Source of the DNA: Lepidodermella squamata
Taxonomy: Eukaryota; Gastrotricha
Length of the DNA: 64,000 bases
NCBI GenBank assembly: GCA_047495785.1
Contig: JBLDXI010000029.1
Coordinates: 1,054,001 to 1,118,000, forward strand
Direction: 5' to 3'
A model generated the notes under the pieces. The model did not search any database and had not been told where the DNA came from. It was given only the letters and a program-made list of their open reading frames with translations. Position 1 is the first letter of the stretch, and every line of letters begins with the position of its first letter. The translations under genes were made by a program, and so were the position numbers. Positions 10,908-22,060 of this stretch are shown piece by piece.

Positions 10908-12852
10908 ATGAGGATTTCTACATTGCTCTTCTATGCTGTATACTTCGTTGGTTCTGCTGCGTTTCGTGGACCCATAAACAATGATGTAACAATTTCTAGA
11001 CGTGAACTCGGCGAGCCTAGGTAAAACACCGAAAGCAATACAATATAATATCATTTCCGTTATGATTATTCATCTCGAACAGATATTTCCTCACATTTCA
11101 AACTTTCTGGATCGACGGCGACTCTCGCATTGATTTCGACTTGGCTCTGCTGGAAGATAAAGATGTTACGCTGCCGCTTCAGTTCTCAGCTGACCTAGAC
11201 TCGTTATGCCAACAAGCTACTTTTCTTCCGCCTCAACAACTCTACGAAATTAGCGACCGCAAAAATCTCAGTCGATGAGCTGCTGGAAGGTGATGTAGTT
11301 GTCGGATCGAAAGAGTTCCAACTCGCGGCGACCGGCGACATCATTGGCCCAACGCTGGCGATTGACAGCCAGGTTCGCCTGCCGACAGGCTGTGGTGAAG
11401 AGACCATGATCAAATTTGCTCCTAACGTCTACATCTACAAGTACCTGGATGCGAATGGGTTGCTGACTGACGAACTTGAGGCCACGATAAAAAATTTCAT
11501 CGATGAAGGTTACAAGCACGAACTCAAATATCAACACGAAGGCGGTGGCTTCAGCGTGTTTGGCGAAAGTGATGGACAGGCAAGCACATGGCTGACAGCG
11601 TTCGTTCTACGTTGCTTCCACGCTGCTCAAAAATACCTAGAAACCAGCATCGAGACCCGAGTTCTGGAGCTATCATGGTCGCATATCAAAAGCAAGGCTC
11701 AGGATGATGGCCTTTTCGAAGACAAGGGTCGCATGTACGACTTCGGGCTGAAAGGTGGTGCAACAAGTGACGAAACCCTTGCCGCCTACATCTACACAAC
11801 ATTTGCCGAGGCTGGTGGAAACAAGGAAAACTACGGCTGGAAATCGCTGGTAAAAACTCGGGCTCTCATTTTTGCAGCGGCTGAATGCGACGACGCCTAC
11901 CGTCTAGCATTATCCGCCTACGCTATGTCCATTCTTCCAGAAGACAAGGTCAATTCACTGGTCATTTTGAGCAAGTTGATGTCTCTTGCAGTTGAAGATG
12001 GAGATGGTGTCGTGCATTGGAATATATCGCCGGAATCCAACTCGATCGAAATCGAAACAGCTGGCTATGCGATTTTGGCGCTGGTTAATCATGGTAAGGT
12101 CGAGAAAGCGATTTCGGTTGCTCGTTGGTTGATGACAAAACGCAACTCGAACGGCGGCTTCATATCGACTCAGGACACCGTTGTCGCCCTTCATGCCTTG
12201 GCCGAGATTGCTTCACACCTCGTCAACGCCGACTCAGCTTCACTGACAGTGGCATCCAGGCTCGTGTTCGAAGATGCACCCGATGTCGATCATCAATTCC
12301 ATATTGATGAAGTAAATTCCCGTGAATTCCAGCTTTTTGAACCAGAAAACCAGCAATCGCTGCGAAAAGTCGAGATTTCGATCTCAGGAACCGGCAACTT
12401 GCTGGTTCAGCTTTCGTCTCGCTACCACGTTCACACAGCCAATTCTAAACTTCTGGACTCTGGCGACATCGAAACAAAAATATCTTCACTTGATGTCGCA
12501 AATGATTTCTCATTGACGCCCAAAATTTGCATCAGGTATGTTTTATCAATTTAGTACATGAGGGATTTTACTTGAATTATACAGTGCCTTGACTGATCGA
12601 GTGGAGCGGGGTGGTATGGCTCTGCTCGAACTGGAATTACCAACTGGCTACACCGTCGATCAATCTGATACCAAGTCGGCTAATCAGGCTGAATCCTTAC
12701 TGAGCCTGATCGAATTTCCGACCCAACCTAAACAACGCAAGGTTGTGTTCTATTTCAACAAATTGATGAAAAACCGCGAAGTATGTGTGACTGCTGCGAT
12801 GCGTTCGATTGCTAAAACTGGTGACGTCAAGCCAGCGATCGCTCGAGTCTAG
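10908..12852 (+). CDS. Compact secreted thioester-type (TEP/alpha-2-macroglobulin family) protein with GCGEE site
   Basis: My four-exon model is 10908-11020, 11083-11164, 11217-12535 and 12585-12852. The phases fit and give about 593 aa, against roughly 1,400 for usual TEPs. Exon 1 encodes a signal peptide (MRISTLLFYAVYFVGSAA). Exon 3 carries the family hallmark GDIIGPTL then LPTGCGEETM, and the alpha-helical thioester domain (AYIYTTFAEAGG, NGGFISTQDTVVALHALAEI). Exon 4 has the start of the receptor-binding region (ALLELELPTGYTVD). The usual GCGEQ reads GCGEE, so the Gln that makes the thioester is missing. The frame stops at a TAG inside what should be the conserved VYDYY, and the next 20 codons (AYYSPNLMF and onward) still look like the lost C-terminus. 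MG1-MG6 are absent. The gene could be a non-covalent mini-TEP or a decaying pseudogene. The exon 2/3 junction uses a weak donor (GTTACG). Confidence 0.7.
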
Positions 12853-13238
12853 GCCTACTACTCGCCCAATCTCATGTTCAAAACGACTGATTACACCCCA
12901 ATTTGGACCAGCGTCACAGCGTAGAGCAATCCATTTTATTACTTTCTTTGAGTTCGGCTCACCTTAATTTTCATGAATTTGCAATGATTTTCTTAAACAA
13001 TAGAGGTCAGATCTGCTCCATGTTTTGACTCAGATTTTGAAGTAAAAGAATTAAACTTGAACGTTGTCTCATCCAAATATGTATTGACTCGCAGTTTGGA
13101 GCTGCTTTCATTAAAAAAAGCAGATCAAAAGCTGAGAAAATAATAATGGATCTGAAGCGCAATTTGATAATTGGAAAAGACAATTGGAAATTGTTTCTTG
13201 GTTGTCGATAATTGCAACAATCATAATTAGTGATGACC
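12853..13238. other. Intergenic between thioester gene and Ser/Lys-rich gene
   Basis: The first 75 bp continue the thioester-protein reading frame past its TAG stop. The rest is AT-rich with no gene seen. Confidence 0.5.
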
Positions 13239-13245
13239 TATAAAG
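13239..13245 (+). promoter_or_regulatory. Probable TATA box
   Basis: TATAAAG lies about 100 bp before the ATG of the Ser/Lys-rich secreted gene, a plausible core promoter for a highly expressed short gene. The transcription start was not identified. Confidence 0.4.
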
Positions 13246-13340
13246 CCCCATCACTCAGTCACCACTACCATCATCACCAACCGATTTCCCTTTATTTTCA
13301 AATATTCATTCCTTCTTCATTTTTCAAACGTCAAGTCAAG

Positions 13341-13901
13341 ATGCGTTTCGCTTTCGCTTTTGCCGTTGCTGCCCTGATGGCTCTCGGTTTTAAGACTTCA
13401 TCGATTGTATGGTGAATTTTCATTTTCCTCTCTTTTACAGCCTTCACCGAGACCGAAGCCGGTCGCGGCAAGCCGAATAAGGAAGTTTCCCGAAGCTTCT
13501 CGTACAGCGTCTCGAAGAGCGGCTCGTACCAGAAGAACAAGCGGCCGGCGAAGAACTTCGGCAAGAAGTTCGTCTCGAAGCGCAACAAGCGCCGCGGCTC
13601 GTACTCCAAGTCGGTGTCCGCGTCGGTGTCCGCCCGCACCAACAAGCACACCCGCAAGGTGTCCACCAAGAAGTTCAAGCGCGTGCACCAGCGCATGTCC
13701 AAGTCTGGCTCGTACTCGCGATCGGGCTCGTTCGGCGGCCGCAAAAACAAGCGTCACGGCAAGTTCAACAAGAAGGCTGGCCACAAGAAGTTCGGCGGCA
13801 AGGGCAACAAGGGTCGCAAGGGCCACAAGAGCGGCAGCTACTCCGCCTCCAACAACTTCTCGTACAGCGTCGCCGTCGAAACTGGCGCCGCTCCCTACTA
13901 A
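13341..13901 (+). CDS. Secreted Ser/Lys/Gly-rich basic protein
   Basis: Two exons (13341-13386, 13441-13901; 54-nt intron, phase 1) give 168 aa. Exon 1 is a hydrophobic signal peptide (MRFAFAFAVAALMAL). The mature chain is low-complexity and very basic. KKF, KKNKR, GGKGNKGRKGHK and SGSYS/SFSYSVS-type units recur, with repeated FSYSV near both ends. There are no cysteines. The coding region is markedly G+C-rich (AAG, TCG and GGC codons), unlike its AT-rich surroundings, which suggests strong codon selection and high expression. The composition resembles secreted structural, adhesive or polyanion-binding proteins, but no family was recognised and I assign no function. A truncated copy lies at 8300-8626. 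Confidence 0.8.
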
Positions 13902-14137
13902 AATGAAAATATTGCATCATGATCAAAGAAGCTAATAATGACTTCGAATCATTGCAGATTTTTTTATGCAGTTGTGTGAAATACGATTTTCATCAAACAA
14001 ATAAAAATCAAAGTCCACTCCTCAAAATGCTGCTCTTTGTATTAGGTTTTCCTGTATCGCTGTATTTCTGTATTGCCTAGTCATACTCGTTTCAATTTTT
14101 GATCTTCATAATCTTCAAAACTCTTATAAACAGCCAA

Positions 14138-14219
14138 GCTGCTATGCCCGAGTGGTTAAGGGGTCTGACTTGAAATCAGATGCGGTCTCCGCGCGTAGGT
14201 TCAAATCCTACTGGCAGCG
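14138..14219 (+). tRNA. tRNA-Ser (UGA)
   Basis: The 82-nt body has the same sequence as the copy at 4072-4153: class II, loop CTTGAAA, anticodon UGA. The flanks are unrelated, so only the gene body is shared. Confidence 0.95.
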
Positions 14220-15290
14220 AATATTTTTTATACCACTGTAGTTGAGAATTGTAGGTAACCTTTTCAACTTCACAATCGCAACATCGCGGCTCCCTTCCCC
14301 CTTCAGCCAACTTTCGATTTATTCGATATATTTTTAGGAATGAAATAAATAATAAATATTATATATTATTCTGAGTAGTGTTTAACAATTACTCGCATAT
14401 TTTTCAAGTGTTCTGCCCTCAACACCGGGAAGAATTCCTTAATTTCTGGCAGGGCTTTCGGTGGAAATTCATGGGTTGCCCGCCCGAGGTAGACACTATA
14501 ACCCCAGACCCTAACCCCTAACCCAAGCTCGGCTCCCGCGCCAAAGTAGTCCCAGAAAAATGGATTACAAAGGGCGAGATATGCGACAAAAGCTGGTAGT
14601 AAAATACACGATGTGCATTGCCATTTCACTGTTTGAGGTAGCGTTATTCGTGCTTTTAGCGTTTAAATATTCCTTGAGAAAGTCATCGGTTCAGCTTCAA
14701 TAAAGGCTACACTTGAACTACATTATTTTTATGTTTTAAAGAGCCGCTCTGAAAGCGACTGACCCCTCCGGAAGTGGCCCCAGTTAAGGAGCCACCAACC
14801 CGGAACGTTCATCAACGGCCGACTAGACCAGCTGTTGACAGCCAGTCAAGTGCGGCCAAGTTCGCGCTCAGGGCCAGTCACCACGTCTCGTCATCGCGGT
14901 TTGGGTTTGTCGTCAGATGAGGCTGACGTTGGGGCAAAACTTAATAAAGTAATGATCCCAAGAAGTATGATCTTAAAAATGAAGGAGGGCCAGCCAGCTC
15001 GAGCGCGTTCTCGAATGATAAGCATCCAATTTAGGCAAACAATTTGCATAGTCTACAGTTTTTGTTCAAAAAAATCAGACAACTCGTGTCGACGAGAATT
15101 GAACTCGAGCCGCATAACAACGTTTAGCAAAAAATTCTTGTTGGAAGCTTGTTGATCAGCACAGAGCGAGTGCACGTGCTCAATAATCAATCTTAAGATG
15201 AATCACAATAGCACGGCACTTCTGTATTCATCTTGCGATCACTACGATGACTCATCTTGCGAATGCGATCGTTCGATTGAATCTGCGCAT
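14220..15290. other. Intergenic, no gene seen
   Basis: A minus-strand frame at 14366-14629 and a plus-strand frame at 14835-15155 have no recognisable content or splice context. I see nothing else. Confidence 0.45.
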
Positions 15291-15297
15291 TATAAAG
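15291..15297 (+). promoter_or_regulatory. Probable TATA box
   Basis: TATAAAG lies 109 bp before the ATG at 15400 of the small gene that follows. Confidence 0.35.
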
Positions 15298-15399
15298 CTC
15301 GTACTTTGGGAGCTGCATCCAACGACCATCAGTGAATCTCAATTATATTCTTAGTTCATATATGTATACTGTGCACCAGTTTTGCCATCTTTAACAGCA

Positions 15400-15828
15400 A
15401 TGCCTTACGATCAGAAATACGCTCAGCATCAAGGTACTTGCTCCGGTCACTGGAAAGGCAAGCCGCAAGGAACTAGCTATACAGGCAGTGGTTGTTGGGC
15501 ATGTGCCAAAGGTAGAAAGCTCCCAGTCTGCTAGCTTCTCCGCAATATCAGTCGTCTTGATCTTTTTTAAGGTTGTGCAGTTTTGAGCGTTCTCGCTTTG
15601 AAGAATCTGGAGCCGAATGAATCCAACATTAAAGCTCATCTGAACGGTTCAGCTGATTGCACCTGGGCCGGCTTCCGGCAGGCTGCCGATCCGGCATACC
15701 CATTCATCGCCGATGTCGGCAACCATTTCGTCATTGTTGAAAGTGCCACAGCTGTTTGGGATCCCAACGGCGGTCGCGTCACCCAGGTTTCTGGCTACAC
15801 GATCAAACGGAAGTTCGGGAAGATCTAG
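15400..15828 (+). CDS. Small protein of unknown family, 122 aa
   Basis: Two exons (15400-15511, 15572-15828) with a phase-1 intron of 60 nt. The N-terminal exon is rich in Gly, Gln and His (CSGHWKGKPQGTSYTGSGCW) and has no clear signal peptide. The C-terminal part is more ordered (LNGSADCTWAGFRQAADPAY, then VSGYTIKRKFGKI). It has five Cys. Support comes from a TATA box upstream, good splice sites with matching phase and a typical intron length. No family was recognised. Confidence 0.55.
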
Positions 15829-17137
15829 CTTTTAAATAAGATATGCATAAAATGTTGACAAGAACTACTGCTCAATTATAGAAGCTCTGTTTATCCAAGA
15901 TTTTTGAACTTCTTATTATTCTGCCTTGATAATGATCATTAAATTCTGCAATGATTTGGTTATTTTCTGTTTTTTGAAGGATTTCCAACTTCGTATAAGT
16001 ATGCCTCTTAGCATGGTGAATAATTATTTCCACTAGGGTCATTATTTTTCAAACCGTTTCATGAGCCATCAAGGTGCTCACCGAAAATTATGACTGCTGT
16101 TTTTGACGAAATCTTGTTCAGCCTTTGAAATTCAAGTCGGTCAATCGAAAATGGTGACCCGTTATTGACCTGTTTGCGGATTATTAAGTGGAAAGCATTA
16201 TTTAAAAATATTTAAAAATGCATTAAAATAAGATTCCTTCAAAGAACCAGGGGTCAAAATTGTTGGTGATTCATTAGACGGTTTGAAAAATAATGATTCA
16301 CCATCAGTTTTCTATACAAATGACCCCATCGCCGAAGTCTGACGGGTAATTAGCGGATTGTAAGCTACTATAATCTGTTTATTTAGCTCGTTGTTTACGT
16401 CAATACACGGAATATAGACAAATTTGCACCGGCTCCTGTTTCATACCAATATCAGGTTTAAACAGCCGCTGCTTTTGTGTGCGCCTCATCGAGCCAACAG
16501 AAGTGGAATGCTTGTTTTTTTGGATCCACTCCATCTGTTCAATTGTCAGCAAAAAATAATCTTTCGTGTTTTCTATACACCCGAGCAAACACGGCTCGCG
16601 TTTTACCAACTCTACTAAATTTTATTGCTCTTTCACTTTTGCTCCGTTGGAATATATGCACAAAATCAGACTAGAGGCAGGTATTCTCGGCGAATACAAG
16701 TGAGATTGCAGTGGTGTTGGCGCGGCAAGGTAGTACAATGACAAAAGAGAGCGAGACACAGGAAAATTAGACGTCGCGGGAAAACACGCAGCTCTACGAT
16801 CCAAAAAAATTGTGCATATATGAGAATAGATACAGAAGATGATGTTCTTCTCAGCAATCATCAAACAAAATCGAAATATATATATTTATATAACCAATCA
16901 TCAATCAATCAGCGCAGAGAATTTGTTTCAGCGAACAGAAAAAAATCAGAAAATTATTTCTCTCTCCTCTTCTTCTTCATTTTTGAGCAGTGTTTCAGCT
17001 TTTTTCGCGGTTTTCTGTAAACATTTTTTATTATTTATGCAAATTTTTCTGTTCAATAGAAAGAGACCAGATAATGTTTTTAGCATAACTAGCATCGTCC
17101 TTTTGTTGCGAAACGTTTTTCTGGACGCTCTGGACCC
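15829..17137. other. Intergenic, contains an inverted-repeat element
   Basis: Apart from the inverted repeat at 16039-16296 I see AT-rich sequence and overlapping short frames on both strands (16400-16860) with no family resemblance. Confidence 0.45.
16039..16296. repeat. Short inverted-repeat (MITE-like) element
   Basis: Perfect 19-bp terminal inverted repeats (TCATTATTTTTCAAACCGT at 16039-16057 and its complement at 16278-16296) bound 258 bp of non-coding DNA. No clear target-site duplication was found, so the superfamily is unknown. Confidence 0.55.
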
Positions 17138-20100
17138 TCAAACCGCCGCCGCTTTTTCAGGCTCGCACGGCGCCTTTTCACTCGCGACTTCTCGGCTGCT
17201 GCTGCAGCAGTCGACGATCGCCTCGTCAGAGTCGTCGAGCGCCGCTCCGACGCTCCGGCAGTCCGGGCACTTGGCCACGTTGTCGGGGATCGACTTCTGG
17301 CAGCGCGGGCACACGCCCTCGTGCGACTTGCTCTGCCCCGCGACCGGCGCGACGTCGACCGGGCTCGCCGAATCGGGCGCTTTGTTCTCGTTCGCCGCCA
17401 AACTCGCGTTTGAGCTCGAATTCACTGAGTTCACCTTACCGAGAGAAAAACAGAAAAAATATTAAATAAAACAAACAAGTGTATAACTTCGACACTTGAA
17501 TCGTAAATTATTTCAAGCATGCGCAATTCAACAATTGGACTTTCAGAATCATCATTTCAAGAGCTGGAATTTATTGATAAAATCGACTATTTGCCAAATT
17601 TTGTTACCTTTGCCCAATTTTTCCGAGTAAATTGCGAATAAAATTGAAAAGAAGGTCAAAAAGTTCGAAGTGCTCCCGTGGGAATCTCCACTTCAATTTC
17701 CTTAGACGATTTAATTTAATCTAATTTAATTTTGGAAAAAACCAGTTTTAGCTAGGGCATATGAACGGAATTTGAATTTCCCTTGGAACCTAATAAATTT
17801 ATGAAGTAGGACTGATGATATGTTGGTTGAGGCTATATCGAGATTGCAGCAATAAACACTGTGCCATCTCTTTTGATCTTCATATTTTCTCGACAACCAG
17901 GCAATAAAATCGAAAAGCTAATATGAATTCGCGGAGGCACGATTAGGTTGTTTTGAATCAGCTAAGATTTTCAGTCAGGAAAAAAGTTGATTCAGACGAA
18001 TTTTCGGATTTTACTTATTGCGGAACTGAATTTGGATGATAAATAAAGATCCTCAAGAACGACATTTTAGGATAAACCACTCAAATTATTTGCAATACTC
18101 TAAATATTTGTCGTCACTTCGATTAGCCAACTGTGCCGCTTTTTCCAATACCATGTGGCAAATCGCTTTGCTTGCAAAATATTTTTAAGCTGGAGCGAAC
18201 TTATCAAAATTTAGGTTTTGCTAACAGATGCGGTTTTTCAATTTATGAACTATTTCTATGTTTTGCAAATGATTACCTTGTGATGATTCTTCTGATTGCG
18301 ATCGTTCATCTCACCAGCTCTGCCGCCCAATCGCTGAAAAACGCTGCCACCACCAGCCGAATTATTTTGCCGGTTATTACCGCCCCGCAACGCTCGATTG
18401 TTGATGCCATTCTGCTGCTGCTGTTGCTGATGATGATGGCCCTGTTGCTGGTTCTTCTGGTTATTATTAAAATTGCTGCTACCACCATTGTTGTTATTGC
18501 CATTCAACCGATTGTTATTGAAACGACCGTTTTGACTTTCGCCCTTATTGCTATTATTGTTACCATTATGGTGATGATTATTCACCTGGTGATTCGCGTG
18601 GTGAACATGCTGCTGTTGTTGTTGCTGCTGTTGCTGCTGAGGAGGAGGGGGATGGTGAGGCTGGTGATGGTGGTGGAAATTGTCGTTCGGCATCGCAACT
18701 TGCGGCGGAACTTGCGCGACATTCTGGCCGGGTGCAGCCGCGAAGAAATTCATGCCTTCAACCGGGGTCAACGGAACCTGGTGACCGGGTGGCGCAAAAC
18801 CGGGCGCAATGAAATTCTGCCCGCCATTCTGCAGCATCAACGGGGGCGGAACGTTCTGGGGCGAGACGAACTGTTGCTGCTGGGGTTGAACTTGCTGTTG
18901 CTGCGGCTGGGCCGCGTGGTGGTCCGGGTAGAACTGGGTGAAATTCGGCGCTTGCTGGTGCGGCCACTGGTGGTGGGCTAGTTGCTGGCCGTTCGCAGCG
19001 AAAAATTGAGCCTGTTGAGCAGCTACGGCCGGGTTGAATTGCGGATGCCCGGCGAATTGAGCAAGTTGAGGCGGCTGGTGCTGCTGCTGTTGCTGCATAG
19101 CAGCGACCTGCGGCGGCGCCTGGTGGTGCTGGTGGGGGTGGTGAGGCATTTGCAGGGGAATGGCGCCCTGTGGAATGAGGACATTGGGCCGGATGCCGGC
19201 GTTTTGGTGGCCGTTTTGCTGTTGCTGAAGGTGCAGTTGCTTGTTCATCACATCCAATTCTTCCAACTAAATAGAAAATAAATCAATTAGTCTCATCCTC
19301 TAATTAACTGCTCCTAACAACTATTTAATGCATTCGAGCTAAATTAAGAATGGGTCTGCCGAATCCACATCCCAAATTAAGAAGCCCTGCATTAGATTTT
19401 CCCAAAATGTGGGTTTTGCAGGTTTTTTCATGACTCATTGATAGACCTCATTATTACGAATATTTTTTCCAATATATTTCAGCATTCAGAGCCGATATTG
19501 ATTTCCACAATCGATTTAAAAATCAATTTCCGATGCATTTTTCGCCCAATTCATCACATTTGATCAAAAAAATAAGTAAAAAAAATCGTATAAAACTAAA
19601 AAATGAGCGGTGAAACTTCTATCTTAGAGGGAGAAATGATTAGACCTTATCTCAATTTATCGTATTTTCTGAGATGTTTTATCAACCTTAGCTTGATTGG
19701 GAGCCAAAATAGGCGGCTTGATTACATTAAATTATATCGTCCTAATATTTTACTTAGTCGACAGTGTAAGTATGTTTGGGTGACTCGCTATAGGCAAATA
19801 AACGACTCAACTGCTTGGTATGGCCATTTCGTGCGCATCGATTATTGTAAAATTATCGCTTCAACATTCAAGATGACATCAAAACAGCCATTCCTTCGCA
19901 CAATTCCAGTAGTAGTGTTTGTTTTAAAGGACAAAAAATCTAGGTACATTCTCTCCGGCTCAAATCGATTTTAACGGTATTTCCGCTCCATTGTGCATTC
20001 AGAATTAAGCTTTTCGAAATATAAGCTGATAAGAATCGTTCTGAGATATCGAGATTTCCGTTCTTTAAAATTTCCCCAGGCGACATGAATTTTTGAACGA

Positions 20101-20982
20101 AAAAATGGCAGGATAAATAAAATATTTTAAGGTCGCTACAGCAACAAAATTCCACGCAATTCTTAGTAATGATGAAGGCTTAATGAGCCAAATCGACAAG
20201 TAATGCACTTAAATTGTTCTAAGGTCTAAAAAAATCGCCTTGTTTTCTTACCCGTGCTTCCAGCATGTTGATCTTGCTCTGCTGCATTTGTACGATGTGC
20301 TCCAAATGGCGAACTTTCTCGCTGTCGGGCAGATATTGAACCTTGCTCAATTCCTGATCGAGCTGCATCTGCTGCTTCTGCTGGTGCTGGGCCAGATTGT
20401 TCGTCGTCGTAATTTGCAGACCTCGCAGGCCAAGTTGAACCGTGCGCACTTCGGCCGGTTGCAGCTGGGGTGAGGTGAAATCTGAAACTTGTTGGTGATA
20501 CATCGGCGCATCCTTCTGCGGCACATTATTCGGTTGCATCTGATGCGGCGGCTGTTGGTGGTGATTATGATGATGGGCGTGGTTCATCATATTCGGCGGC
20601 GAAATCGGGTTCGGGAAAGCTTTGCCATCTTTGTTGCCAACATTTTGATTGTTATTGTTGTTATTGACTTGACGAAATTGGCCGTTTTGCTTGTGCTGCG
20701 ATGAACTCTTGAATTTAACTTGCAAATTTTGGCCGTGGAAAAGCTGATTGTTCAACGCGTTTATCGCGTTTTGAGCCTCAGCAACCGAGCTCATTTCAAC
20801 TATGCCATATCCCTCTCGAACGTTTAGTCGCAGCACACCATGGGGATGCAAGACCGGCTCCAGCATAGCCTAAACATCAATTAGATATCTCAAGACCCAA
20901 ATGTCAGCTTATTACTCACCTTGGTGGTTCCTTTCGGCAAATTTCCAACATACAAAACATTTGATGGCTGAACAACGGACAT
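17138..20982 (-). CDS. RRM RNA-binding protein with long Q/N/H-rich disordered regions
   Basis: Four exons (20982-20920, 20869-20252, 19266-18315, 17424-17138) with consistent phases give about 639 aa. Residues 8-70 form one RRM, split by intron 1: RNP2-like VLYVGNL and RNP1-like EGYGIVEM. A Gln/Asn/His-rich linker follows, then a heptad-patterned coiled coil (VRHLEHIVQMQQSKINMLEA, crossing intron 2). A long prion-like stretch comes next with many Q, N, HH and poly-Q tracts, then SVFQRLG. The fourth exon carries a CPRC-x9-CPDC zinc ribbon. It is joined across an 890-nt intron on the strength of a GTGAGA donor and matching phase. If that join is wrong, the protein instead ends at a stop near 18256. 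It is likely a nuclear or granule RNA-binding factor. The human counterpart is unknown. Confidence 0.75.
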
Positions 20983-21766
20983 ATTTCAACAGGAGTTGAT
21001 TACAATTAGCAAACCTCCTACAAAATAGAGCAGACATTAACCGAGTTTAATTTATTCAAACAAATTATTCATTGTAAATTTGAAACATTGTGACCATGAA
21101 ACGAATATTTGGTTAGGCATAAGAGACAGCCGAACAGGTAAAGAGGTGCGTTGTCAAGCGACCGATATTCATTGAAAGATTTCACATCACCTAGGCTTCC
21201 GCACCTCGATGGAAAAGCTATTAGGATCTACCCATCAGAAAATAGGTGTACAAAATATTTGGAACAGTTTCAAGTTCAACAATTAAGCATGGAGTTATCG
21301 ACAAATAAATAATGGTTTGTGGTCTAGCTAACGCCAAAGCTAACTCGAAAATTATTTGCTGATAATATCAAGCAAGCTTCAAACCAATTGAAAGCTGAGC
21401 ATGTTTCCTTAGAATTATTAAACCAACCTGGTAGATTCACGCGGGAACATATACGCAAGATGCAAGTAACTAGGCTCGCCCACGGAGATAACCAAATCAT
21501 GGCAAGGCGAGATTCGAGTAACTTAAATTAGGCTCAATTATGCCGATTATTTATGAAGTGAATAACCGGATAATCAAGGCGGATAATCGAACGACATTGA
21601 TATAGAAATTAACTCTCGTCAAACATCAAACACTCAAGTATTGATCAACAACGGTATTATGAGCCAGTGTCAGTTTCGAAATGTTGATAGACTTAGCTGA
21701 AGCTATAAAACAGCACGGCGTTTCAAATGGGTCAGAATGGCAACGGATATAAAAATACTCCATGGT
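20983..21766. other. Upstream region of the RRM gene, no gene seen
   Basis: About 780 bp of AT-rich DNA. It probably holds the 5' UTR and promoter of the minus-strand RRM gene. Confidence 0.4.
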
Positions 21767-22060
21767 TCAAATTGTTGGGACAGTTTGCCTGGTGGGACTG
21801 GAAGCAGCTGTTTCATGCTCCGTAGCTGTTGTGGCGGTGACAAAAGCCTCAGCGGAGACAATTTCCTCGCCGTCCTTGATGCCGAATCGCCACATAGTAC
21901 CACCTTTGATCAATTCTTGATGCTGAATCTGATGATTATTGCCCCATAGCGGCAATTGTCGGCTTTCTCCCTCCGCTCTTGCCAACACGCGGAAAGTATC
22001 GGCGGAGTCTGCTTCCAGTCGACCGATTACTTCATACGATTTGACGTGGATCTCAGCCAT
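21767..22060 (-). CDS. Hypothetical 97-aa protein
   Basis: A single ATG-initiated frame (MAEIHVKSYEVIGRLEADSA and onward) with a charged, soluble composition; no signal peptide or membrane segment. The first 70 residues look like an ordered domain, followed by a Thr/Ala-rich tail. No family was recognised. It is called because it is the longest frame in the interval, has a compact start and is unlike the shadow frames opposite it. It could be a spurious ORF. Confidence 0.35.
   Translation of the reverse strand: MAEIHVKSYEVIGRLEADSADTFRVLARAEGESRQLPLWGNNHQIQHQELIKGGTMWRFGIKDGEEIVSAEAFVTATTATEHETAASSPTRQTVPTI

Noticed and set aside
13398-13935. Arg/Ser-rich and Ala/Leu-rich frames over the Ser/Lys-rich gene
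   Set aside because: Other frames of a G+C-rich repetitive exon. Only the frame that continues from the signal-peptide exon was kept.
18133-19281. Long plus-strand Leu/Val-rich frames (282 and 99 codons)
   Set aside because: They are the antisense of poly-Gln, Asn and His codons in the RRM gene's third exon; the apparent hydrophobic protein is a shadow.
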